Shown: in pieces, positions 7,770 to 15,842 of the stretch
Layout of the letters: every line of letters begins with the position of its first letter
How positions within the stretch are numbered: the stretch's first letter is position 1
Notes under the pieces: model-generated
Told to the model about the DNA's origin: nothing
Databases searched by the model: none
The model's input: only the letters and a program-made list of their open reading frames with translations
NCBI GenBank assembly: GCA_025056955.1
Contig: JANWYL010000029.1
Coordinates: 1 to 18,095, forward strand
DNA length: 18,095 nucleotides
Direction: 5' to 3'
Source of the DNA: Sandaracinaceae bacterium
GTDB taxonomy: Bacteria > Myxococcota_A > Polyangia > Polyangiales > Sandaracinaceae
Translations under genes and position numbers: made by a program

Positions 7770-9452
7770 ATGAGTGCATCTCCATCTACAGCAAACGACC
7801 CATTGGTGGGGCAGACAGTCGCAGAGCGCTACCGCGTGCTTCGGCTGATCGCGCGTGGCGGGATGGGTCGGATTTATGAGGCGGAACAGGTTGGGCTTGG
7901 GCGCCGCGTGGCGCTCAAAGTGCTCGATATCGTCGGTGGTGAGTCGGAGAGCTTTCGCAAGCGCTTTTCGCGCGAAGCGGCGACGTGTGCCCGTCTTTCT
8001 CACCCAAACATCGTCATCGTTCACGACTATGGGAGCTTCGAAAGCGAGGGACAGCTTCGGTACTACATGGCAATGGAGTACATCGAAGGGCCCACTTTGG
8101 GAATGGTGCTCAAGCAAGAAGGCCCCCTTCCGGTTGGACGAGCGGCTTTCATCGCGCGTGAAATCGCGCGAGCCCTCCGCGAAGCCCACCACCTCGGTGT
8201 GGTGCATCGCGATCTCAAGCCTTCCAACGTCATGCTCGTCAGGCGAGCTGATGGCGAGAGCGTAAAGGTGCTTGACTTTGGGATTGCAAAGGTGCTCCGA
8301 GAAGATGGGGAAGGGGAAAGGGATGGTGAACCATTAACCCGCGAAGGGGTTTTGGTTGGTACACCTCGATACATGGCCCCAGAGCAGATTTTGGGAGGGG
8401 ATGTTGATCCACGCACCGACATTTACTCGCTTGGTGTGCTGTTTTACCAAATGCTTGCAGGCCATACCCCATTTGCAGGAAAAGACAACTTGCAGGCAAT
8501 TATTGCCCATCTCAATCAACCTCCCCCTGACTTGCCTGAGCCTGTGCGTTCCCAAGTGCCCCCATCGGTCCAGGCGATCATTCGCACCTGCCTTCAAAAA
8601 GATCCAGCTCAGCGTTTTTCAAGCGCAACCGAATTTCTCGCTGCACTCAACGAAGTCGCACCAGAAATTCCTGGATGGGTTGGCGGCATCACAAGCGGGG
8701 AGCTTTCGGCAGTGCACTCCAGCGCGACGAGCCTTTTGGGGGTTGAACCACCATCAAATCCTTCCCATCCCTCTCATTCCGGAACTCGCACCTTAAGCGA
8801 ATGGGCAAGGAGCACCTCCTCTGTTTCGATTCGAGCCACGCCTGTTTCTCCCGCATCCGACGATCTCAAAAGCAAAAAGAAGGTGCTTTTGGCAGTGGGG
8901 GTGCTTGGGGCAATCGGAGTGGGTGGATTGGCATGGTTTGCAGTGGGAGGAAGGGGAGGGGAAAAAGAGGGGACTCCATCCCTTTCTCTCCCACAAGCCA
9001 CAGGTGAAGCCAAGGGGGTGAACGTGGCCAACTCCCACGGGCAGCCTTCCGCATCCACTCAGGCAAATCCAGTTGATTCCTCAACAACCTCTCAGCCTGT
9101 CAAGTCTTTTCGCTTGACCATTCGCACCCAGCCGGAAGGTGCAAGCGTGACATCAGGTGGGTTGTTTCTGGGCAGGACTCCGCTCATCCTCGAGATCCGC
9201 CATGATGAGGTTCGGGATGCATCCAAAGAATTCCGCATCGAGCGGCCTGGTTATGCACCTTATATCCTCTCTCAAGGCCCTTCCAACAAAGACGTCGAAA
9301 TCGACATTCCCCTCATTCCTCTTGAGGCTCAGGAGCGCACGACTTCTCGTCGTCGTTCAGGGGGGGCTCGCCCTGCTCAACCCACTCTTCCTCAGCCACA
9401 AGCAACTGCTCCTCCCCCCCCAGAAGAGTTGATGCTTAAGACCAAGAGGTGA
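7770..9452 (+). CDS. Transmembrane Ser/Thr protein kinase (PknB type) with PEGA-like C-terminal domain
   Basis: A 560-residue Hanks-type kinase. The kinase domain (about 21-294) has the glycine loop ARGGMGRIYEAE (28-39), Lys50 in VALKVL, HRDLKPSN (146-153), DFG (169-171) and GTPRYMAPEQ (197-206), so it should be active and of the RD class. A Ser/Thr-rich juxtamembrane linker (about 305-365) leads to one membrane helix (about 371-392). The extracytoplasmic part has a PEGA-like unit (about 447-518, with TQPEGASV and FLGRTPL) and a Pro-rich tail. This topology puts the kinase in the cytoplasm and PEGA in the periplasm. The ATG at 7770 has no clear Shine-Dalgarno. The stop is 27 bp before the PEGA-containing TonB receptor, suggesting joint expression. 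Confidence 0.94.
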   Translation: MSASPSTANDPLVGQTVAERYRVLRLIARGGMGRIYEAEQVGLGRRVALKVLDIVGGESESFRKRFSREAATCARLSHPNIVIVHDYGSFESEGQLRYYMAMEYIEGPTLGMVLKQEGPLPVGRAAFIAREIARALREAHHLGVVHRDLKPSNVMLVRRADGESVKVLDFGIAKVLREDGEGERDGEPLTREGVLVGTPRYMAPEQILGGDVDPRTDIYSLGVLFYQMLAGHTPFAGKDNLQAIIAHLNQPPPDLPEPVRSQVPPSVQAIIRTCLQKDPAQRFSSATEFLAALNEVAPEIPGWVGGITSGELSAVHSSATSLLGVEPPSNPSHPSHSGTRTLSEWARSTSSVSIRATPVSPASDDLKSKKKVLLAVGVLGAIGVGGLAWFAVGGRGGEKEGTPSLSLPQATGEAKGVNVANSHGQPSASTQANPVDSSTTSQPVKSFRLTIRTQPEGASVTSGGLFLGRTPLILEIRHDEVRDASKEFRIERPGYAPYILSQGPSNKDVEIDIPLIPLEAQERTTSRRRSGGARPAQPTLPQPQATAPPPPEELMLKTKR

Positions 9453-9479
9453 GGTTGAAGGTTGAGACAGGTGGCAAAT

Positions 9480-12434
9480 ATGCGGTGGATGCGGCCGTGC
9501 TGCTTTTACATTTTTGTGGTGGTGCTATTTCCTGCTTTTACCTTGGCACAAGAAGGTGAACGGGGGGCAGAGGAGGTGGCCTTGGATCTTGCAGCAGAGG
9601 CCGATGTTTTGTTTGAGTTGGGGATTGAAGCCCAAAAAAGCGGGAACTATCGATTGGCGCTTCAATACTACCTTGCATCTCAACGGTTAGCACCGAACAA
9701 GAACGTCGTTTTCAACATCGCCGTTTGTTTTGAGCGGTTGGGGAGATGGAGCGAGGCTTTTCGCTACTACGATGCTTACTCACGGGAGCAACTTGATCCA
9801 TCTGACCGGGCTTTGGTAGAAGAGGCCTTGCGCCGCCTTCGCCCGCGGGTGGCAGTGGTCAGGGTGACGAGCACACCAAGCGGTGCATTGGTCTACCTCG
9901 ATCGGCGTGATTTGGGTGCAAGGGGGCGCACGCCGATCAACCTTGCGGTGGAGCCAGGGGAGCCGCATCGGGTGATTTTTGAGATGGATGGTTATGAGAC
10001 GGCAACAAGCGAAGAATTTCGGTTGGACTTAGGGCAAGAACTCAAAGTTCACCGAGACTTGGTGAGGATTCTTGGGAAGGTGGAAGTGGTTGGTTCTCCT
10101 GAAGGTGCTGAGGTGCGACTTGATGGGCCAGATGGGGTGTTGCTTGGGCGCATGCCGGGGGAATTCGAGTTGATTCCAGGTCAGCAAGTCATCTACGTTC
10201 GTGCCAAGGGGTATCAACCGCTGCGCCGAGAAATACAGGTAATCCCACGTGAGCGGATAAAGGTGCGCTTGGATCTCGCCCAGGAAACGGGAACGTTGGT
10301 GGTTGAAGCCGATGAGCGCGGTGCCCTGATCGAAGTGGATGGACAAGCCAGGGGATTTACGCCTGCGGTATTGAGTGAGATTCCGGCAGGGCGCCACACG
10401 GTGCGCATCCTTCGGCGTGGTTTCCGTACCCATGTTGAGGAAGTCGATGTCCCACCCAACGGGCAGGTGGAGGTCAGTGCGCGCTTGCGGATTGAGCAAG
10501 AGGTGGCGGCAGCTTCTCGTGAGGTGCAGTCGATTGAGGAGGTGCCAACATCTGTTTCGTTGATTTCGGCAGAGGAGATACGGGCATTTGGATACCAAAC
10601 TATCCACGATGCGGTGCTGGGGTTGCGAGGAATCTATGCCAGCAACGACTTGATGTACCCCTCCTTGGGCCTTCGAGGTTTCGCTCAACCCAAGGACTAT
10701 GGCAATCGCCTGCTCGTCACTCTCGATGGCCATTCGATGAATGATGACCTGTTGGGCTCAAGCTACGTTGGATACGATGCCCGAACGGATCTTCTTGATG
10801 TGGAGCGGATTGAGTTGGTGAGGGGCCCAGGTTCGGTGCTGTACGGTACCAACGCGTTCTTTGGGGTCATTAACCTTGTGACAAGAGAGCGAGACACCTT
10901 CCTACCCCCTCACGTTTCGGTTGCAACCGATATGGATCGCACCTTTCGTTTGAGAACAGGTGGGGGTTTTCGCTTAAACAACGAGGTAGGTGCTTGGGTT
11001 TCTGCTGGGGGAATTTTGTCTCAAGGTCAGGATTGGTTTTTTCCCGAGCTGGATACCCCCACCGTGCGCCGTGCTGATGATTTTATTGCAGGGACTGCTG
11101 CATTTCGGCTGTGGGCTGGGAATTTCACTGTTCAAGGCCAGTACCATCACCGAGATGCGCGCATTCCAACGGGTGCATTTGGAACGATCGTTGGGGATCC
11201 TCAAACGCGGGCAGCTGACCCTCGGGGATTTTTGGAGGTGCGGTTGACGGAGCAACCAGATCCGGGGATTGGTATATTTCTCCGGGCTTTTCTTGACACC
11301 TATCGCTATGAGGGGAACTTTGCCTATCAAAGTGAAGATGAAATGGGCAATGTGGTGCGTTTTGTGACTAGGGACCGATGGGTTGGGTTGTGGGGAGGTG
11401 GAGAGGGTCGATTGAGTGTTCGGCCAGTGGATTGGTTGCGGTTTGCTGTAGGTGCCGAGACGAGAGGGTCGATCATTGCGGAGCTAAGGAGTGGGAACGA
11501 TTTCGAAGGAAGAGAGCATCAACGTTTCCTCAATGAAGAGCCTCGTTTTTACGTGGTTGCGGCGTATGCGGTGACCGATATTCGCCCGATAAGGGAAGCC
11601 TGGTTGAACGCGGGGGTGAGGTATGACTACATGTCAACGTTTGCAGATGGTGCATTGAGCCCGCGGGGCACCCTTTTAATTCGACCATGGGAGGGTGGAA
11701 CCTTCCGTCTGATTGGAGGTGGAGCATTTCGCGCGCCGAGCCCATATGAATTGCGCTACTACGATGGAGGCCAAAGCCAGGTGCAGGCAGTAACTCTCAA
11801 GGCCGAGCGGGTGTGGACCACTGAGCTCGAATACGTGCACCGAGTTGACGATGTGTCATTGATTGCAACTGTTTTTCACAACCGCATTGAAAATTTCGTC
11901 GAGGCGGTTGATGCCAGCATGCACCCACAATGCATGTCTGGCGATTGTTTTGTGTACGCCAACGCAGATGTACCAGTTCTGACGGTGGGGGGTGAGGCTG
12001 AGGTGCGCAAGGATTTTCGGCAAGGTTGGATGTTGGCGCTTACCTACTCGTATCAACGCACCCGCTTTAATGATTTGGCAAAGGATGCGAAAGAAAACCT
12101 GATCACCAACTCTCCGGAGCACATGGCTTCTCTTCGGGTGATTGCTCCTTTGATTCGAGATGAGATGAGTTTGGCCACTCGCTTGCGCGTTGAAAGCCAT
12201 CGCTATGCCAAAAGCAAGGAAGACCCTTCGCGGCTGGTCGAGTCGGAAATTCCTTTGCTTTTGGATGTGGTTGTTTCTGGTTCGATTCCCCAAATTAAGC
12301 TGGAGTATGCCCTTGGGGTGCGGAATCTGCTCGATTGGTACTATCGTTATCCTGCTGGGCCAGATGTGCCGATGGCCTTGGTGCCGCAGCTTGGGAGGAC
12401 CTTTTTTCTGCAAAGCACGTTGCGCTTTGAGTGA
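9480..12434 (+). CDS. TonB-dependent outer-membrane receptor with N-terminal TPR-like region and three PEGA-like units
   Basis: A 984-residue exported receptor. A signal peptide (1 to about 23, ending TLAQ) precedes a TPR-like helical region (about 36-122, AQKSGNYRLALQYYLASQ) and three PEGA-like beta units (about 124-195, 199-266, 271-338; motifs STPSGALVYL, GSPEGAEVRL and GALIEVDG). A plug domain follows (about 345-470, with RIELVRGPGSVLYGTNAF at 443-460), then a beta barrel (about 480-984) ending in FLQSTLRFE. Such receptors import a bound ligand using energy from TonB; the ligand cannot be told here. The N-terminal extension would lie in the periplasm. I chose the ATG at 9480, preceded by AGGTGG, over an in-frame TTG at 9462. 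It follows the PEGA kinase by 27 bp. Confidence 0.9.
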   Translation: MRWMRPCCFYIFVVVLFPAFTLAQEGERGAEEVALDLAAEADVLFELGIEAQKSGNYRLALQYYLASQRLAPNKNVVFNIAVCFERLGRWSEAFRYYDAYSREQLDPSDRALVEEALRRLRPRVAVVRVTSTPSGALVYLDRRDLGARGRTPINLAVEPGEPHRVIFEMDGYETATSEEFRLDLGQELKVHRDLVRILGKVEVVGSPEGAEVRLDGPDGVLLGRMPGEFELIPGQQVIYVRAKGYQPLRREIQVIPRERIKVRLDLAQETGTLVVEADERGALIEVDGQARGFTPAVLSEIPAGRHTVRILRRGFRTHVEEVDVPPNGQVEVSARLRIEQEVAAASREVQSIEEVPTSVSLISAEEIRAFGYQTIHDAVLGLRGIYASNDLMYPSLGLRGFAQPKDYGNRLLVTLDGHSMNDDLLGSSYVGYDARTDLLDVERIELVRGPGSVLYGTNAFFGVINLVTRERDTFLPPHVSVATDMDRTFRLRTGGGFRLNNEVGAWVSAGGILSQGQDWFFPELDTPTVRRADDFIAGTAAFRLWAGNFTVQGQYHHRDARIPTGAFGTIVGDPQTRAADPRGFLEVRLTEQPDPGIGIFLRAFLDTYRYEGNFAYQSEDEMGNVVRFVTRDRWVGLWGGGEGRLSVRPVDWLRFAVGAETRGSIIAELRSGNDFEGREHQRFLNEEPRFYVVAAYAVTDIRPIREAWLNAGVRYDYMSTFADGALSPRGTLLIRPWEGGTFRLIGGGAFRAPSPYELRYYDGGQSQVQAVTLKAERVWTTELEYVHRVDDVSLIATVFHNRIENFVEAVDASMHPQCMSGDCFVYANADVPVLTVGGEAEVRKDFRQGWMLALTYSYQRTRFNDLAKDAKENLITNSPEHMASLRVIAPLIRDEMSLATRLRVESHRYAKSKEDPSRLVESEIPLLLDVVVSGSIPQIKLEYALGVRNLLDWYYRYPAGPDVPMALVPQLGRTFFLQSTLRFE

Positions 12435-12485
12435 TGTATGGGTAGGCTGACCTTTAGTGATTATATTCCCAAATGTGTTGAAGCC

Positions 12486-13613
12486 ATGAGGAAAAACTGT
12501 GTTCATTGGACCAAAGCAATGGCCATGATTTTTGCTTTTTCGCTGTTCAATGGGTGTGGCGGAAGTGGGGGTAGAGGAGGAGATGGGGGAGGAGAGGGAG
12601 ATGGAAGAGGCGGAGAACTTTCTTTTAGCGAGTGGGGAGCCCAACTAGGACTGGCCTCTTGTCGATTCCTTCAACGCTGCTTTGGTCCTGCCTTTCGAGC
12701 AGTGGCTGATGATTTGAGTGCATGCGAGGAGCAAGCGAGAAGCTCGTTTGAGAATTTAACGGGGCCATTGATTGAAGGGCTCATCGCCAGAGGAAGCCTT
12801 CGGTACCAAGCGAGTGAAGCTCGCGCATGCCTTCAAGCAATTGAGCAAGCCGATTGCGGCTCGCTGGTTGGTGGTCCCACAAGGTGGGCAATGCCACCAG
12901 AATGCCGCTCCCTTTTCCAAGGAAGCAAGCGAGAAAACGAATCGTGCATTCTCGACTTGGAGTGCGCTGCTGGGATGTATTGCCAGGCTTCCACTGAAGG
13001 TGGTTGTGGCCGCTGCACCCCATATGCCAAGCGCGATGAAAGTTGTGCGGAGCGTTTTTGTGAGCCTGGTCTTGTGTGCCAACGAAATCAAAAATGCGAT
13101 GTTCCTGTTGGGGTTGGAGAGATGTGTGGAGGTGCAACCCATCGCGTTTGCGGTTATCCAGCCTTATGCCGTGGTGAAATGGGAGATACCCCTGGAAGAT
13201 GCGTAGGCATTCGTTGGGATCAGGAGGAAGGGATGGCGTGCGACCCCTCCCAAGGCTTGTTTTGTAGGGAGGGGCTGTCTTGTGTGGCAGAATCTCCTGG
13301 TTCTGCTCTGTGCAGGCGTCAAGCGAGTTCTGGTGGGGAATGTAGGTCGGCTTTTCCAAATATGTGCCCTCCGGGCGAATATTGCCAATGGGGTTCTTCT
13401 CCGGTAGGCAGGTGCACACCCCTCCCCAGCGAGGGGCAACCGTGCTTGACTTCAGATTTTGGAAGAAGTTGTGCAAGGGGGCTCCAGTGCGTCTCAGGAA
13501 GGTGCGTGCGTTTGAAACCCAACGGAATGCCCTGCACGTCGTCGGAAGAATGTTTCAGCAAGAACTGTCAAAATGGCATGTGCCAGCCGCCGCCACTCCC
13601 ATCGTGCAGTTGA
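12486..13613 (+). CDS. Cys-rich lipoprotein of myxobacterial type
   Basis: The 375-residue product begins with a probable lipoprotein signal peptide ending LFNGC (Cys24), followed by a Gly-rich linker (25-45). Residues about 48-145 form a mostly helical domain with paired cysteines. From about 150 onward there are many short Cys-spaced modules (for example ESCILDLECAAGMYC, GLVCQRNQKC, GEYCQ, GRCV), probably disulfide-bonded and exported. This layout is common among uncharacterised lipoproteins of Myxococcota; no enzyme motif was seen. I prefer the ATG at 12486 because it gives a compact signal peptide; the in-frame ATG at 12438 would add 16 residues without a better ribosome site. It lies 51 bp after the TonB receptor and may be its surface partner (inference from position only). 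Confidence 0.8.
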   Translation: MRKNCVHWTKAMAMIFAFSLFNGCGGSGGRGGDGGGEGDGRGGELSFSEWGAQLGLASCRFLQRCFGPAFRAVADDLSACEEQARSSFENLTGPLIEGLIARGSLRYQASEARACLQAIEQADCGSLVGGPTRWAMPPECRSLFQGSKRENESCILDLECAAGMYCQASTEGGCGRCTPYAKRDESCAERFCEPGLVCQRNQKCDVPVGVGEMCGGATHRVCGYPALCRGEMGDTPGRCVGIRWDQEEGMACDPSQGLFCREGLSCVAESPGSALCRRQASSGGECRSAFPNMCPPGEYCQWGSSPVGRCTPLPSEGQPCLTSDFGRSCARGLQCVSGRCVRLKPNGMPCTSSEECFSKNCQNGMCQPPPLPSCS

Positions 13614-13629
13614 GCCTTGGGTTGTGAAA

Positions 13630-13652
13630 ATCAGCCTCACGTGTGGGCTGAT
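13630..13652. terminator. Hairpin after the Cys-rich lipoprotein gene, weak terminator candidate
   Basis: ATCAGCC (13630-13636) pairs perfectly with GGCTGAT (13646-13652) across a 9-base loop, 16 bp after the stop codon. No T-run follows on the plus strand, so it is not a classical intrinsic terminator there. On the minus strand the stem would be followed by TTTT from the AAAA at 13627-13630, but no minus-strand gene ends here. Confidence 0.3.
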
Positions 13653-13879
13653 CAAAGCATGGTGCTGTGGCTGGTCGCATCATGGAACGAGAGAGAATCA
13701 ACTGATTCAGCATTTGCCTCACCAATTTCATGCAACGCAACGCACCTTATGGCGGTTGGTGCTTGCTAGTGGTTGAGTGCAGCTGCTTTCAAACGCAAAG
13801 CCGACTTTCGATGCGAGGGCGCTTGCGCAGGTTGGTGGCATTCTTGGCCGATGCGTGAAATGCCAGAATCGTGGATTTA

Positions 13880-13903
13880 GGGGTGGGGAGTGGGGGGGGC
13901 GGG
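13880..13903 (+). other. G-quadruplex-forming sequence candidate
   Basis: Four G-runs in 24 bases: GGGG, T, GGGG, AGT, eight G, C, GGG. This satisfies the usual pattern of four runs of at least three G with loops of 1-3 bases. It lies on the coding strand about 170 bp upstream of the DUF2330 start, in the presumed promoter or leader. Folding in vivo is inference. Confidence 0.4.
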
Positions 13904-13943
13904 TTCACACCTGGGCCACCACGGAGTGCCTGCGAGACGCGAG

Positions 13944-14063
13944 ATGGAGATGAAGGTGCGCAATTTTTTGCTGCGGGCCAATGTGCTTTTTCGGTTGAAT
14001 TTGGTCAACAAAAAGGTGAAGATGCGACCAGTTGGTTTGATTGTTTCAGGCATGAGGCAGTGA
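13944..14063 (+). CDS. Possible 39-residue leader ORF upstream of the DUF2330 gene (doubtful)
   Basis: An ATG at 13944 (second in-frame ATG at 13950) opens 39 codons encoding a basic, hydrophobic peptide beginning MEMKVRNFLLRANVLF. Its TGA stop (14061-14063) overlaps the first base of the AGGAGG ribosome site of the next gene, which would suit translational coupling. No clear Shine-Dalgarno precedes it and I recognise no family. It may be chance. Confidence 0.2.
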   Translation: MEMKVRNFLLRANVLFRLNLVNKKVKMRPVGLIVSGMRQ

Positions 14064-14068
14064 GGAGG
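14063..14068 (+). promoter_or_regulatory. Strong ribosome binding site of the DUF2330 gene
   Basis: AGGAGG lies 5 bases before the ATG at 14074. It is the best Shine-Dalgarno in the window and fixes this start; most other genes here have weak sites, so high translation is expected. Confidence 0.75.
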
Positions 14069-14073
14069 AAAAG

Positions 14074-15822
14074 ATGGCGAAAAGGCGAGGCGGAGCAGGG
14101 AGTGCGATTGGTTTGGTTTTGGTGTTGGGGTGGGTGAGTGAACGGAGTGGGGCACACGCTTTTTGCGGCTTTTACGTTTCTGGTGCGGACCGCACGCTCT
14201 ATGCGAATGCGACCCTTGTGGTCTTGATGAGGGAGGGCAACCGCACTGTGCTTGCCATGCAAAACGATTACGAAGGGCCTCCGGAAGATTTTGCGATGGT
14301 TGTCCCTGTTCCAGTGGTGCTGCAGAAGGATGATGTGCGCACCCTTCCTCGCGACATTTTTGAACGGGTCGACCGGATGGCTGCCCCGCGCTTGGTTGAG
14401 TATTGGGAGCAGGACCCTTGCTTTTTTCCTGTCTTTGATGAGTTGGCAGTGGCTCGAGGTGTGCCGCTCCTGCCCTCCCCTGCACATGAATCCTCGTACC
14501 AAGTGCGTGTTGAAGCCCGGTTCAGCGTTGGTGAATACGACATTGTGATTCTCTCTGCTGGAGAAAGCGTTGGGCTTGAGCGATGGCTTCGTGATCACCG
14601 TTACAACATCCCCCATGGGGCAAGTGAGGTGTTGAGGCCCTACGTTGAAGCTGGAACCAAGTTTTTTGTTGCAAAGGTGAACGTGGGTCGAGTGCAATTT
14701 CAAAACGGGAGGGCAGTGCTTTCACCTTTGAGATTTCACTATGACACTCATGAGTTCTCCCTTCCTGTGCGGCTTGGGCTTCTCAACTCAAAAGGGGAGC
14801 AAGATCTCCTCGTGCACATTCTGGCACGCAACCAACGCTATGAAGTCGCCAACTACACGAACACCTTCATACCGACAAATTTGCGGGTGCGCAATGCTGT
14901 GCGGGAGAATTTCGGTGCGTTTTATGAAGCGCTTTTCAGAGCAACGGTTTCTCGGAATCCACGCACCGTTGTGACCGAATACGCTTGGGATGCGATGAGT
15001 TGTGATCCTTGCCCTGGACCAACACTCACACCCTCTGACATCATGACCCTTGGTGCTGATGTGCTTCCTGGTCAATCACCATATGGCTTCACCTTAACTC
15101 GCCTGCATTACCGCTACAGCCGTGACACTCTTGGTGAAGACTTGGTGTTTCAGGTGGCACCACCTGTCCAAGGTGGTACTGGGATACCTGACCAAAGCGG
15201 CGCAATCATGCAGGGTGTGATGCCTGCCAGGACCAACATGTTTCAGGGTCGTTATGTCATTCTCCATCGATGGGATGGGCCAGTGGCTTGCGAAATCCCT
15301 CGGTGGGGGCGATGGGGAGGGCCGCGAGGGCGAGATGGTGTCATGCCACAAGGAGCTGGATCGCTGTTTTCTGGAATTGAATTGAGGGGGAGGCGGGCTT
15401 CGTTCACCATCCGTGACTTCGTGGAGGGGGCGCTTGACTGGGTGGCGCTTCCTGCTGGAGTCTCCGCAAGGGGGGGAGTGGTTGCGTTCCAAAAGGCAGG
15501 TGAGGAGCAAAACGAGGCAATAGAGGATGGAAAGAAGGTTGAGAGAGCAGGTGGTGATGAAAGAGGGGAATCAGGAGGCGAGCAAGGTGATGAGAGGGCA
15601 AAAGGGAATGAGCCATCATCCAAAGAGTTGGTGCGCCAGCGGGGTAGGCCAGGCGGAGGGTGTGCGAGCTGCACTCTGGGGCCAGAACGAAGGCCACAGC
15701 CTCTGGTTTGCTTGGCGATGGTGCTTGCCTTGTGGTTGTGTGCAAGGAGAGACCGACAAAAAGGGCGCAATCCTGCTCTTTTGCGGCATGGATTGGCACA
15801 AGGTGGGTTGACGAAGGCGTGA
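14074..15822 (+). CDS. DUF2330 family protein with MYXO-CTERM-like C-terminal anchor
   Basis: A 582-residue exported protein. The signal peptide (1 to about 29, ending GAHA) is followed by the DUF2330 domain (about 30-340) with FCGFYVSG at its start, a PEDFAMVVPVP segment and a CDPCPGP motif near residue 310, all typical of the family. The function of DUF2330 is not established. A charged, low-complexity Glu/Gly/Lys linker (about 470-523) leads to GCASC (529-533), a hydrophobic helix (about 544-557) and ARR, which resembles the MYXO-CTERM sorting signal that places proteins at the cell surface. Unusually, about 23 residues follow the Arg pair, where such tails normally stop. The stop is 20 bp before the dienelactone hydrolase start. 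Confidence 0.88.
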   Translation: MAKRRGGAGSAIGLVLVLGWVSERSGAHAFCGFYVSGADRTLYANATLVVLMREGNRTVLAMQNDYEGPPEDFAMVVPVPVVLQKDDVRTLPRDIFERVDRMAAPRLVEYWEQDPCFFPVFDELAVARGVPLLPSPAHESSYQVRVEARFSVGEYDIVILSAGESVGLERWLRDHRYNIPHGASEVLRPYVEAGTKFFVAKVNVGRVQFQNGRAVLSPLRFHYDTHEFSLPVRLGLLNSKGEQDLLVHILARNQRYEVANYTNTFIPTNLRVRNAVRENFGAFYEALFRATVSRNPRTVVTEYAWDAMSCDPCPGPTLTPSDIMTLGADVLPGQSPYGFTLTRLHYRYSRDTLGEDLVFQVAPPVQGGTGIPDQSGAIMQGVMPARTNMFQGRYVILHRWDGPVACEIPRWGRWGGPRGRDGVMPQGAGSLFSGIELRGRRASFTIRDFVEGALDWVALPAGVSARGGVVAFQKAGEEQNEAIEDGKKVERAGGDERGESGGEQGDERAKGNEPSSKELVRQRGRPGGGCASCTLGPERRPQPLVCLAMVLALWLCARRDRQKGRNPALLRHGLAQGGLTKA

Positions 15823-15842
15823 TTCGTGGGAATGCTCAAGGC

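Larger units (their letters stand above)
13614..14073. other. Intergenic region of 460 bp without a convincing gene
   Basis: No long frame with recognisable protein character was found on either strand. The region holds a hairpin just after the lipoprotein stop (13630-13652), a short dyad GAATCA-AC-TGATTC (13695-13708), a G-rich tract (13880-13903), a possible short ORF (13944-14063) and the strong ribosome site of the DUF2330 gene. It probably contains the end of one transcription unit and the promoter and leader of the next. Confidence 0.6.

Noticed and set aside
9462..9479. TTG start for the TonB receptor
   Set aside because: The ATG at 9480 has AGGTGG upstream and gives a normal signal peptide.
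12781..13476. Minus-strand frame of 231 codons
   Set aside because: It is antisense to the Cys-rich lipoprotein; no ribosome site or recognisable motif.
15660..15842. N-terminal extension of the dienelactone hydrolase
   Set aside because: It lies within the DUF2330 gene in another frame, and the hydrolase family sequence begins at 15843.
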